In this document: positions 1 to 10,038 of the stretch, one piece after another
How the letters are laid out: each line of letters begins with the position of its first letter
Numbering within the stretch: the stretch's first letter is position 1
Assembly: GCA_015478945.1 (NCBI GenBank)
Contig: JABUQX010142262.1
Span: forward strand, 1-10,472
Origin: Trachelipus rathkii
Taxonomy: Eukaryota > Arthropoda > Malacostraca > Isopoda > Trachelipodidae
DNA: 10,472 nucleotides
Reading direction: 5' to 3'
Program-made: the position numbers and the translations under genes
The notes under the pieces: model-generated
What the model was told of the DNA's origin: nothing
The model's input: the letters and a program-made list of their open reading frames with translations, nothing else
Databases searched by the model: none

Positions 1-330
1 TATTTTCCCTATTTATACTCTAGTTCTCAACGTAGGAGCATCGTTCTGATATCTTAATTCCTACCGAAAGAAAAAGAAATACCTTTTGGGAAGAAATGTT
101 TGACTATTTCTCACATATGATCAACTTAAAATTTAAGACTGTGTTGCACACCTTCTCTCTTCCCACTCTTACTAATTATAGGAATCCGGTCATGACTCCA
201 TCCCTATTTTAGAAGAATCTGTTGAAAGAAATGTGGTCAACGTCTCTAATGATTACAACCGAAATCCAAACTAATGAACATGCAAATAGAAATATATGCC
301 TAAAAGATTGCAAAATATTTCTCTAATCCA
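1..330. other. A+T-rich unique sequence, no gene seen
   Basis: I see no convincing reading frame, RNA gene or repeat here. It is ordinary A+T-rich sequence running up to the end of the small minus-strand frame that stops at 331. Confidence 0.5.
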
Positions 331-489
331 CTAAAATTTTGACTCAATAGGACACTGTTTTTTGTCTTCTCTCGTTGTTCTGCCTCTTCCTTTGGCACCT
401 TTTGCTTTCCTGGGGCGGTACTTGTAACCATTTTCTTCCTCTCCCATATCTTCCGGCGGGGTACTCATAGTCCTTTCCCTCTCTCCCAT
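331..489 (-). CDS. Small hypothetical reading frame or exon, 52 residues
   Basis: A minus-strand frame starts at an ATG (487-489), with a second in-frame ATG seven codons later, and ends in TAG (331-333). The product is acidic near its N-terminus (a PPEDMGEEE stretch) and then strongly basic and Gly/Arg/Lys-rich (a YRPRKAKGAKGRGR stretch). That pattern is seen in nuclear or nucleic-acid-binding tails. The stretch is G+C-richer than its surroundings. A CTATAG just upstream of the ATG could serve as a splice acceptor, so it might be an exon of a larger gene. I recognise no family. It could equally be chance, or the charged N-terminal part of a retroelement Gag-like protein. It is too short to decide from sequence alone. 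Confidence 0.25.
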   Translation of the reverse strand: MGERERTMSTPPEDMGEEENGYKYRPRKAKGAKGRGRTTREDKKQCPIESKF

Positions 490-663
490 AAGCTATAGCA
501 AAATTCCAAATAAGATTTGTACACTAGAGAAAATGTTTACAGAACCTATAGAACCTAATCAACGATATGCTATACGTGCAATCAATTTTCTAATCCAGAC
601 TAGTTCATGTTTAGATGCAACAATTACAAAATAACTAAATACAAAGCAATTTAAGCACCAAAT

Positions 664-952
664 CTATGAGATTTGTTCCCTCGTAATTACCGTCATTAGG
701 CGGTGCTTTTCCGTTCTGTGATCTCCCTTTTGGCTGTCACTCACCACTACCTGTCCAACTGAGACTGGCCAATGGCCTACTAAATCCTTTATTCAAGCAA
801 CATCTAAACTCTCATAAGGTTTGTTGGTGGAATCAGATGACCCTAGTGTGAATTTTTATGTCTGCCCCGACATACATCTACCATTCAGAACTTCTGAAAC
901 ATGGCCTAATTTTGGTAATATTATAGATAAGGAAAAATTCACGATGAGGTAA
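664..952 (-). pseudogene. Coding-like minus-strand stretch with two in-frame stops
   Basis: One minus-strand frame stays open for about 96 codons, interrupted only by TAA at 856-858 and TGA at 793-795, and ends in TAG at 664-666. In sequence this A+T-rich about six stops would be expected by chance. The translation between the stops is balanced in composition, for example HVSEVLNGRCMSGQ before the first stop and VGHWPVSVGQVVVSDS after the second. That looks more like former coding DNA than like noise. No domain was recognised and no start codon or splice boundary can be fixed. A decayed transposable-element or host gene remnant is the likeliest reading. Plain non-coding DNA is the alternative. 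Confidence 0.25.
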
Positions 953-1116
953 AATCATGCAAATAATTAGTCAAAATGAAGAAATTGCAAGATAAACTAT
1001 GACAACTTAAGATTAATAAACTTCCTTAATCCCAGCTAGATGTGTGATATTTACACAAAAATACATGTTAAAAAGTATCATACAAAGAATCCCTACACAT
1101 CCAAAAAATAAATCAA

Positions 1117-1288
<172 letters not shown>

Positions 1289-1291
<3 letters not shown>

Positions 1292-1338
1292 CATAAGTTG
1301 TTATATTAGGGTGTTTGCCAGACTCTATATGTGTTTTC
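1289..1338. other. Short unique spacer
   Basis: Unique sequence between the (TA)n tract and the coding-like stretch that follows. Nothing identifiable is in it. Confidence 0.4.
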
Positions 1339-1539
1339 TCAGCGATCTTTTTGGCAAGACAATCTTCTCCTCCTCTCTCCTAACTTAAGACACTCTCGAA
1401 ATCTCACGACTAAAACTGTGTATTTTACATCTTTTAGTACCTTCCCATCTGGGGTGAGCAATCATACTTCGGTTAGAGTGAACTTATCTCGTTTCTGTCT
1501 CTCTTGTAAATTGAAGATTGACTGAAGCAGTGGCTTCAT
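1339..1539 (-). pseudogene. Coding-like minus-strand stretch with one in-frame TGA
   Basis: From an ATG at 1537-1539 a minus-strand frame runs 66 codons to a TGA at 1339-1341, with a single internal TGA at 1462-1464. The translated parts are protein-like and charged, for example LLQSIFNLQERQKRDKF before the internal stop and LLTPDGKVLKDVKY after it, followed by a basic segment. About four stops would be expected by chance at this base composition. I recognise no family. A remnant of a transposable element or a broken host exon is possible. The region is also partly open on the plus strand from a GTG, which I do not regard as coding. Confidence 0.22.
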
Positions 1540-2506
<967 letters not shown>

Positions 2507-2527
2507 CTCTCTCTCTCTCTCTCTCTC
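2507..2527. repeat. (CT)n microsatellite
   Basis: About ten CT units. It is the first of two CT tracts that bracket about 60 bp of unique, G+C-richer sequence. On the minus strand it reads (GA)n, giving alternating Arg-Glu in a spurious frame. Confidence 0.9.
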
Positions 2528-2587
2528 CGAACTGCCCCGATCTTCGGCTTTTTATCAGAAATTTGTCTGGAGAACCAAACTGTCTTC

Positions 2588-2600
2588 CCTCTCTCTCTCT
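2588..2600. repeat. Short (CT)n tract
   Basis: About six CT units in the same orientation as the tract at 2507-2527. The sequences between and next to the two tracts contain related short words (CCGAACTGCCC near 2527 and CCAAACTGTCT near 2576). Confidence 0.8.
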
Positions 2601-2634
2601 AAAATAAATAAAAGGATTAGTAGCAAAACAGTAA

Positions 2635-2895
2635 ACATATTCAAATAAGTGCCTGTACATCTCGTGCACAGGTCTTTCGCGACCTGCATTATGTAGTGTA
2701 TCCGGATGTGCCTATGGTTTTACCGACATGCTTCTCTTTAGACTGACTGTGTACCATGACTTTTCGGGAATGCCAGCTATCATGAATGCTTTTGTGCCCC
2801 TCTGGAGGTTTCTCGGGGGTCGTAAGGGGATGCCGCCTTAGTCGACCCTCTGCCTCCGGGGATTTGAAAACTACAGAAAACTCAAACTGTTTAGG
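2635..2895. other. G+C-richer island open on both strands, possible mobile-element fragment
   Basis: This stretch is clearly G+C-richer than its surroundings. On the plus strand a frame is open for 69 codons, from the TAA at 2632-2634 to the TAG at 2839-2841. On the minus strand a frame is open for 68 codons, from the TAG at 2896-2898 to the TAA at 2689-2691. Neither has an upstream ATG giving a long product. The minus-strand translation is protein-like (for example HPLTTPEKPPEGHKS). The left edge holds two overlapping inverted repeats. I recognise no family. A fragment of a transposable element or an exon is possible. Confidence 0.3.
2652..2686. other. Two overlapping, mutually exclusive hairpins
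   Basis: Arms at 2652-2659 (CCTGTACA) and 2665-2672 (TGCACAGG) pair with one mismatch around a 5-base loop. Arms at 2669-2674 (CAGGTC) and 2681-2686 (GACCTG) pair perfectly around a 6-base loop. They share the bases CAGG, so only one can form at a time. This may be chance or part of a structured element. I know of no RNA family that it matches. Confidence 0.35.
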
Positions 2896-4028
<1,133 letters not shown>

Positions 4029-4055
4029 CGGTTTAGAGTAAACGAAGTACTTATA

Positions 4056-4061
<6 letters not shown>

Positions 4062-4152
<91 letters not shown>
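4062..4152. repeat. (TA)n microsatellite next to the Gag-Pro gene
   Basis: About 91 bp of perfect TA repeat. It starts only about 40 bp past the stop codon of the minus-strand Gag-Pro gene. This is where pol sequence or a 3' LTR would be expected in an intact LTR retroelement. Confidence 0.97.
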
Positions 4153-4154
<2 letters not shown>

Positions 4155-4167
4155 ATTCAGTGTTTTA

Positions 4168-4185
4168 CCCACCTCCTTTCTCCTG
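4168..4185 (-). other. Purine-rich run, possible polypurine tract
   Basis: On the minus strand this is a mostly purine run (AGGAGAAAGGAGGTGGG) about 10 bases beyond the Gag-Pro stop codon. LTR retroelements prime plus-strand synthesis from such a run just before the 3' LTR. No LTR start with a TG terminus follows directly and no LTR pair is visible, so this is only suggestive. Confidence 0.2.
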
Positions 4186-4193
4186 CATATCTC

Positions 4194-5936
4194 CTAACTT
4201 TTTTTTTCCTCCGCCCTCTCTCCTTCCGCCCGATTCTTCCTTTGAACTTCGTCTGGCTGGGCGAAGGATTTCGAGGCGTCAAACCTTCTCTTTAAGGTGT
4301 GGACTGCGGGGCCAAAAGCTCCGTTAATTTCAAGTGGATTCTTCCCTGTTGAAAGTGGATCGAAGGCTCCCATTACCTGTATCTGGCCGAACCCTTCTCT
4401 TCGAGGTATTCCGATGATGAAAAGCGGGATTTTTACGATAGTTTCACCACCATAGAAGATCATTTGACGCTTTAAAAGGTTCACACTGGTACACTCACTA
4501 CTAAGGATGTTTGTTCCCAACAATGCCTGCCATCTGTCTTGGATTAATTCATGCAATAAAAATTTTGTAAGTTGAATTTTATCCGATAATTTAAAACAGA
4601 GTTCTAATTGTCTATATTGTCGGTATTCTGGTCCATTTAAACCCTTTAGTCTATAGGGGGAGGGTTTACACAAGACTTCTGTCTTTTCTGCTTCTTTTAA
4701 AGCTTCAAATGCATCCCTACTAATCAAAGAGACTGGCGCGGCAGTGTCGACTATGGCTGTTACATCTATCCCTCGCTGTTCTTCCTCAAAAGCGATCGTT
4801 ATTCGACAACCATATTGTTCTCCTCTTGGGGATACCTTCGTCAACCTTTCAGAGGATCTCGACAGCTCGGCTACCGTTTGCATTATAGTTGGCTCTTTTC
4901 TTATCTGCTTTTCTTTAGGACGAACTGCCATCTGGGAAGGTAAAGAAATTACCTTTTCCTCTATGTTTCCAGTTATTTCCTCCTGATTTTTCTCTGTCTC
5001 TTTTTTCCCTGACGCACCCTTTTGAACCAACTTTGGCGTCTTTAGTTCTTCGGCCGGAACCTCTATTTCTGCTCTTTCATCAGTTATGGCTAGCACTGAA
5101 ATTTCTTCTATATCTTCTTGCTCCTCTTCAGCCAGATTGGATTGGAGGGGGATTTCTCTCTCCAATTCTATCACCTTTTGCAACAAAACTCCTGTATCCA
5201 AATTCGGATCAAAACTCCTTAAAATTGCTTTCCTTAACAAGGAACTATTGGCTTTGGAATCAATATAATCTAACACCTTCGTTATCAACATGTAGTTGAC
5301 CTTCTTGCTTTCAAACAAACTTCCTAAAGGCTCATTCATAGCCAATCTTTGATAATTATCCATCAGGCGTTTTATTTCTTGAATAAATGAAGGGAATGAA
5401 ACGTTTCCAGCACCTGTATAGGCGATAAATTTCATCATGGATTCTATGGAATGTTCTACAGTGGAAGGTGTACTTTCACTATCTTCCCTCGGGACCGGTT
5501 TCACTGCTAGGCATGGTTTTTTCGCGCTGTTTTTACAAACTAATGGTATCTTTATCTGAGTTTTATCTTCTTTTTCTGAGCTTTTCCTACAAACGTTTAG
5601 GGGGGCTTGGGCTCCCCCGGAACAAAGTGCTTCGGCTTCGTTTTCTCCTTTTCTTTCTTCTCTCTCCTTTACCCTTACCGCTTCTCCTTTATCCTTTCTT
5701 TCATTTTCCTTCTCCCTATTTTCTACTTCGCCTTTCCTTTTCACCTCTTTCCTTTCAGTTTGGATAAGCGTATCAGCGCCCCCTCCTCCGGGGTGTGACG
5801 AGATAGCTTTCCTTTCGGGTGGGGAAGGTTTATCCACGACTGCTGTGGTACTTCCCAACAGGTCTGTCCTTTCCTCCTGCGTCTCCTCTGGAGTGGAGGT
5901 GTCAGACGACTCAACCTGCAATTCGTTTTCCGCCAT
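4194..5936 (-). CDS. Gag-Pro-like protein with retropepsin-family aspartic protease domain, LTR-retroelement derived
   Basis: This is an intact 580-residue frame from ATG (5934-5936) to TAG (4194-4196). The start has A at -3 and G at +4, a good eukaryotic context. Residues 1-160 are charged low-complexity sequence, with a Lys/Glu/Arg-rich segment at about 63-100 likely to be a coiled coil or disordered. Residues 162-265 are helix-rich ([17 protein letters not shown] and neighbours) and may be a capsid-like remnant. Residues 268-370 form an acidic linker. Residues 373-506 look like a retropepsin: the catalytic motif is [12 protein letters not shown] with Asp397, a flap-like GLNG lies near 432, and the hydrophobic-hydrophobic-Gly motif is ALLGTNIL at 471-478. 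Retropepsins act as homodimers that cleave Gag-Pol polyproteins. No CCHC zinc knuckle, reverse transcriptase, RNase H or integrase is present. The active site reads D-T-A where most of the family has D-T/S-G. The gene is G+C-richer than its flanks and bounded by (TA)n. It is either a truncated or non-autonomous retroelement or a domesticated gene. The protease call is solid and the capsid call is inference. Confidence 0.8.
   Translation of the reverse strand: MAENELQVESSDTSTPEETQEERTDLLGSTTAVVDKPSPPERKAISSHPGGGGADTLIQTERKEVKRKGEVENREKENERKDKGEAVRVKEREERKGENEAEALCSGGAQAPLNVCRKSSEKEDKTQIKIPLVCKNSAKKPCLAVKPVPREDSESTPSTVEHSIESMMKFIAYTGAGNVSFPSFIQEIKRLMDNYQRLAMNEPLGSLFESKKVNYMLITKVLDYIDSKANSSLLRKAILRSFDPNLDTGVLLQKVIELEREIPLQSNLAEEEQEDIEEISVLAITDERAEIEVPAEELKTPKLVQKGASGKKETEKNQEEITGNIEEKVISLPSQMAVRPKEKQIRKEPTIMQTVAELSRSSERLTKVSPRGEQYGCRITIAFEEEQRGIDVTAIVDTAAPVSLISRDAFEALKEAEKTEVLCKPSPYRLKGLNGPEYRQYRQLELCFKLSDKIQLTKFLLHELIQDRWQALLGTNILSSECTSVNLLKRQMIFYGGETIVKIPLFIIGIPRREGFGQIQVMGAFDPLSTGKNPLEINGAFGPAVHTLKRRFDASKSFAQPDEVQRKNRAEGERAEEKKS
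4550..4818 (-). other. Core of the retropepsin domain
   Basis: This DNA span covers roughly residues 373-462 of the Gag-Pro-like protein, from the first strand (CRITIAF) through the active-site loop to the segment beyond the flap. The catalytic aspartate codon is at 4746-4748 (GAC on the minus strand). The Leu-Leu-Gly motif lies just downstream, near 4515-4525. Confidence 0.65.
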
Positions 5937-6572
5937 CCTAATGACTCGTTAGTGGAAAGTGAAAAGTAAAGTGGGGTGGGGTAGTAGTGTTAGTGGAGCT
6001 ATGAAGACAGTTGAAGGAATGGAAATGGTTTTATTAAGGAATAAGATTTGATTAATTATTTGTTATGAACTATATTGGCAAAAAATGAGAATTACTCGAT
6101 TGTTTTTTGCAAAGACAAAATAATATCCGCTCAGTTTTAATTATATGAAAATCGATTTCACTTGAAATGACAAGTTCAGCTTTTAATTATTTTAATTAAA
6201 ATGACTAAATATTCCGCTTCAATTAAAAATGAAAAAGTGCTCAGATTCAACTCGATACGATGGTGATTGCTTATCATTAAAATTTGACTCAAAACTCTAT
6301 AATGAAAATTTTAACAATAAGTGCTAGGGCAATATTCCTTTTTAAAACAATTTTCCTTTATTCACGAAGAGAAGAAAAGATAGATAGAAAGTTCTTATCC
6401 TATTCTTTCTCTCTCAAGGTTATTCTCAAATATGTAAACTAAGCTAGCTGTGCGTCCCAACGCCTTCACTGCCCGATACATGCAAACGTGCTAAAATCAT
6501 ATGGGCTTCCTACGTACATGCATACACTCATCACTGTATACGTATGGACGTATCTTAGGTACACAGATGTGA

Positions 6573-6573
<1 letters not shown>
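5937..6573 (-). other. Upstream region of the Gag-Pro gene, possible 5' LTR or leader
   Basis: No gene is seen. Read on the minus strand, this A+T-rich stretch leads to the Gag-Pro start codon. It ends in a pyrimidine-rich leader (5940-6000) with repeated CACTAAC/CACTT words. In an LTR element the 5' LTR and primer-binding site would sit here. I find no TGG-started primer-binding site directly upstream of the ATG and no second copy of this sequence in the window, so LTR boundaries cannot be set. A perfect 9-bp hairpin lies at 6181-6201 (TTTTAATTA, three T, TAATTAAAA) and a 10-bp palindrome AAATCGATTT at 6149-6158. Confidence 0.4.
6030..6035 (-). promoter_or_regulatory. AATAAA polyadenylation-like hexamer upstream of the Gag-Pro gene
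   Basis: The minus strand reads CTTAATAAAACC about 95 bases upstream of the Gag-Pro ATG. In LTR retroelements the poly(A) signal lies in the R region of the LTR, and the 5' copy therefore sits just upstream of gag. A second AATAAA is on the same strand at 6357-6362. In DNA this A+T-rich such hexamers also arise by chance, so this is weak support for an LTR. Confidence 0.25.
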
Positions 6574-6631
<58 letters not shown>

Positions 6632-6632
6632 G

Positions 6633-6670
<38 letters not shown>

Positions 6671-6682
6671 TATATATATATA
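6574..6682. repeat. (TA)n microsatellite with two ATGC interruptions
   Basis: TA repeat interrupted by TTATGC near 6628-6633 and by GC near 6669-6670, giving the word TATGCTATA twice. The same interruption occurs in the tract at 7635-7907. Confidence 0.95.
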
Positions 6683-7080
6683 TCTCATATCTATATGTTG
6701 TATAGATCAAACCGATATGGTATGGTTTATCAATCAGATATCAGTGCTAAGATAATCAGATTGGATATTTTTGGATAAATGTACATGTTAAGGCAGTTAG
6801 AATCATTAAGATGATGTTGGAGGAGTCTTTTCCATATCTAAATGTAATCCATATCGACTATGTTGTATCCATATGATTGTGTTAATCAATTATAGTTTTT
6901 GCAATAATAAATAAAGAAGATATACTTTTATTCAACTCGTCTGAATATTGTCTATGTTCTTGGGATAAATAAGTGTAAAGCCTGTTCCTGCCTAGATCTG
7001 TTGATTTGGGGCAGTGGATTAACATATGGAACATATGTATTCAGTTTTATATACCTAAAATATTTTTTATTTTATAATAA
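6683..7080. other. A+T-rich unique sequence, no gene seen
   Basis: Stops are frequent in all frames and I see no RNA gene. ATATGG and CCATAT words recur. Nothing else is notable. Confidence 0.5.
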
Positions 7081-7081
7081 T

Positions 7082-7163
<82 letters not shown>

Positions 7164-7168
7164 TATAC

Positions 7169-7200
<32 letters not shown>
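7081..7200. repeat. (TA)n microsatellite, imperfect
   Basis: TA repeat with a phase shift (ATTATA) near 7105-7109, an interruption CTATACTA at about 7163-7170 and a degenerate right end (TATTTATATA). Confidence 0.95.
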
Positions 7201-7201
<1 letters not shown>

Positions 7202-7347
7202 TTGAAATTCTAAGAAAAAAGTTATTATATATAAAAAAATCTATCAGTAATTAAAACTCTTTTCAAAGTAATTAAAAGATTTGATATTTCGTTAATTTTT
7301 AATTTTTAAAACAAAAACTCTACTATACATATAAAAAATAGTATAAT

Positions 7348-7350
<3 letters not shown>

Positions 7351-7414
<64 letters not shown>
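7351..7414. repeat. (TA)n microsatellite
   Basis: About 64 bp of perfect TA repeat, following TAATTAC. Confidence 0.97.
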
Positions 7415-7907
<493 letters not shown>

Positions 7908-8169
7908 ACCTATACACATACGAATACGAAAATGAAAGGATTTTTAAAGAAATAAAATTATTAGATGCCTAACGTTTCTATAATCTTTTCCCTCCCGTAC
8001 ATTCACAAACAGACAACCAACCCACTTACTCAAAAGAATACTTAATATTAAAATTAATTATATTTTAATTCTTTTTTGTATTAATTGCTTAATTAATTTT
8101 ATGTTTTAATTATTTAATTAAATTTTTGTTTTTTCTTAATTAACATAAATTTTACTGATACAATATTTC
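7908..8169. other. Very A+T-rich stretch with TTAATTAA-type words
   Basis: No gene is seen. From about 8041 to 8150 the sequence is almost wholly A and T, with repeated TTAATT/AATTAA palindromic words. Such sequence unwinds easily and resembles matrix-attachment DNA, but that is only compositional. Confidence 0.4.
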
Positions 8170-8361
8170 TTAAAATTTTATATTTTTACGTCCCTTTGAA
8201 TTTTTGGACTTATCTGTTTTTCCGATTCTTGCGGCTGCAAAGAATCTGTTTTTTGGGGAGGCCTTTTTCCTGCTTTTTCGTCTGTCTGTCGAAGAAATTG
8301 TTTTGGCGCTGATGTGATTGAGAGACACGATCTTTGGGCTTTCTGCTAGGGAGTTAGTCAA
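8170..8361 (-). other. Coding-like minus-strand stretch, Lys/Arg/Ser-rich, no ATG
   Basis: A frame is open for 63 codons to a TAA at 8170-8172, but its first possible start is TTG, which is not a normal eukaryotic start. The translation is basic (for example TDRRKSRKKASPKNRFF) and G+C-richer than the flanks. It could be an exon or a remnant. Upstream on the same strand (8485-8661) another frame has only two internal stops in 59 codons and is also Lys-rich. No family is recognised. Confidence 0.2.
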
Positions 8362-8787
8362 TTAAGTCGCCTATTCTATGATATAATATTAATACTGTTT
8401 ACAGCCTAATGATTTGCAACTAATTATCCTCTTTTTAAAATATACCTCTATACCCCTTTACAAAGACTGTTTTTTATACAATTACTACTTTCTGTTCTGA
8501 CTGCGTATTTTATCATGAAGATTTCTTGATTCTATTTATCCAATTTTTTGCCACTTCGACGGCTTTCCAAATTCACTTTTTCTTCGGATTGGATCCTAGG
8601 CTAGGGCGACAATTTGTAGTTTTTTTTCGTCTTTGTCTTTGCGCGCTTTCTTCCTAATTTATCTTTCCGTTACCTTATTCTGTTTTCGGTTCTGTACCAG
8701 CTACAATGAATACTTTAATTGCGTATTTCTGAAGGCTCCTGCTTCTACGGCTTATACCAGACAATCGTGGTGAAGTTAATATGTTCT
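8362..8787. other. A+T-rich sequence with a weak coding-like minus-strand frame
   Basis: No intact gene is seen. The minus-strand frame from 8661 down to 8485 carries in-frame stops at 8596-8598 and 8536-8538. It is otherwise Lys/Arg-rich (for example DPIRRKSEFGKPSKWQKIG). That is close enough to chance that I do not call a pseudogene. Confidence 0.3.
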
Positions 8788-9009
8788 TCAAACACTTTGT
8801 TGGAACTCATCGGCGGCCTGGCCGCTTAAAGCATTTTGATACCAGATACCTATTATCAATTTAGCACAAGACGTAACACTAACTTCAAGGGAGGATTCTC
8901 GCCTCCTGATATTATTATCTGTGAAAAGGCTTTCACTTTTCTGCATTAATTGTTGAGGAGAGTTTTCACTCCTGACCTTAATTTTGTATACAGTCTTTGT
9001 AAACGGCAA
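8788..9009 (-). other. Coding-like minus-strand stretch, 73 codons, no ATG start
   Basis: A frame is open from a TTG at 9007-9009 to a stop at 8788-8790. The composition is protein-like (for example SENSPQQLMQKSESLFTDNN and VTSCAKLIIGIWYQNAL) and there are no simple repeats. The only internal Met codon (in QQLMQKS) would leave about 50 residues. No domain is recognised. An exon with unseen splice sites, a transposon remnant or chance are all possible. Confidence 0.22.
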
Positions 9010-9252
9010 TAGAGGATAAAAAAGGAATGAATCAGAAGCACATCAAATAAGCTATATTAAAATGTCACAGTACATATTTATGCATAGAATAAAACAACAA
9101 TTCAAACTAACATCCCAATCACTCCTACCCATATTCCTATCAACCATCAATATCGTAGATAAAAAGACACAAGCAATAATAAAAAGACCTAAAAAGATTA
9201 CACAACAATAATAAATCATCCTACCTAATTATTAACATATCATTGGTACTAT
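9010..9252. other. A-rich unique sequence, no gene seen
   Basis: A-rich and CA-rich on the plus strand with frequent stops. Nothing identifiable. Confidence 0.45.
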
Positions 9253-9426
<174 letters not shown>

Positions 9427-9508
9427 AATTTGAATTTATTTATGTGAACAAATTTTAGTGATGATGAATTACATATTTCGATTGACTTGTTACCTCCCAA
9501 CATTTCCT

Positions 9509-9576
9509 TAGATATGAGTAACGCTTTCACTTCACTATTCATCTGGATAGATATGAGTAACGTTTTCACTTCACTA
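9509..9576. repeat. Imperfect direct repeat, 29-bp units at 39-bp period
   Basis: TAGATATGAGTAACG.TTTCACTTCACTA-type units lie at 9509-9537 and 9548-9576, differing at one base (C versus T), with a 10-base spacer. The bases before each unit are also related. This is a local duplication of unique, non-microsatellite sequence. Confidence 0.85.
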
Positions 9577-9688
9577 ACACTCCTCTCGTACAAATAAGTT
9601 CTTTCTTTAATTACATCTCATATATTTTCTGTAAAGATTTAAGGATGAGAATTTGATACAAGTAATATTATAATTAGATATTTTGCTA

Positions 9689-9884
<196 letters not shown>

Positions 9885-10038
9885 GTTTGGTTAGGAATAT
9901 ACGCTTATTGCGTTTGTGAGTTTCTTTCTTTATATAGTTTATATAGTTTATTTTAAATATTTAAACCCCCCTACGAAATAGTTTCACTTTTGTAACACTA
10001 TTATGCACTGACCGCACCAGGTGAACTGAGAAGGCAGA
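9885..10038. other. Unique spacer leading into a G+C-richer island
   Basis: No gene is seen. It includes a tandem TATATAGTT word near 9932-9949. Base composition rises in G+C after about 10005. Confidence 0.4.

Noticed and set aside
1331..1525. Plus-strand 64-codon frame
   Set aside because: Starts at GTG, not ATG, and overlaps a better coding-like frame on the opposite strand.
4744..5798. Several plus-strand frames of 60-99 codons opposite the Gag-Pro gene
   Set aside because: They are antisense shadows of the 580-codon gene. Their Ser/Phe/Leu-rich composition reflects the Lys/Glu-rich sense strand.
5925..5950. Primer-binding site overlapping the Gag-Pro start (TGGCGG in the second codon region)
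   Set aside because: A primer-binding site normally precedes gag by many bases. The match is only a short TGG-led word, so it is not evidence.
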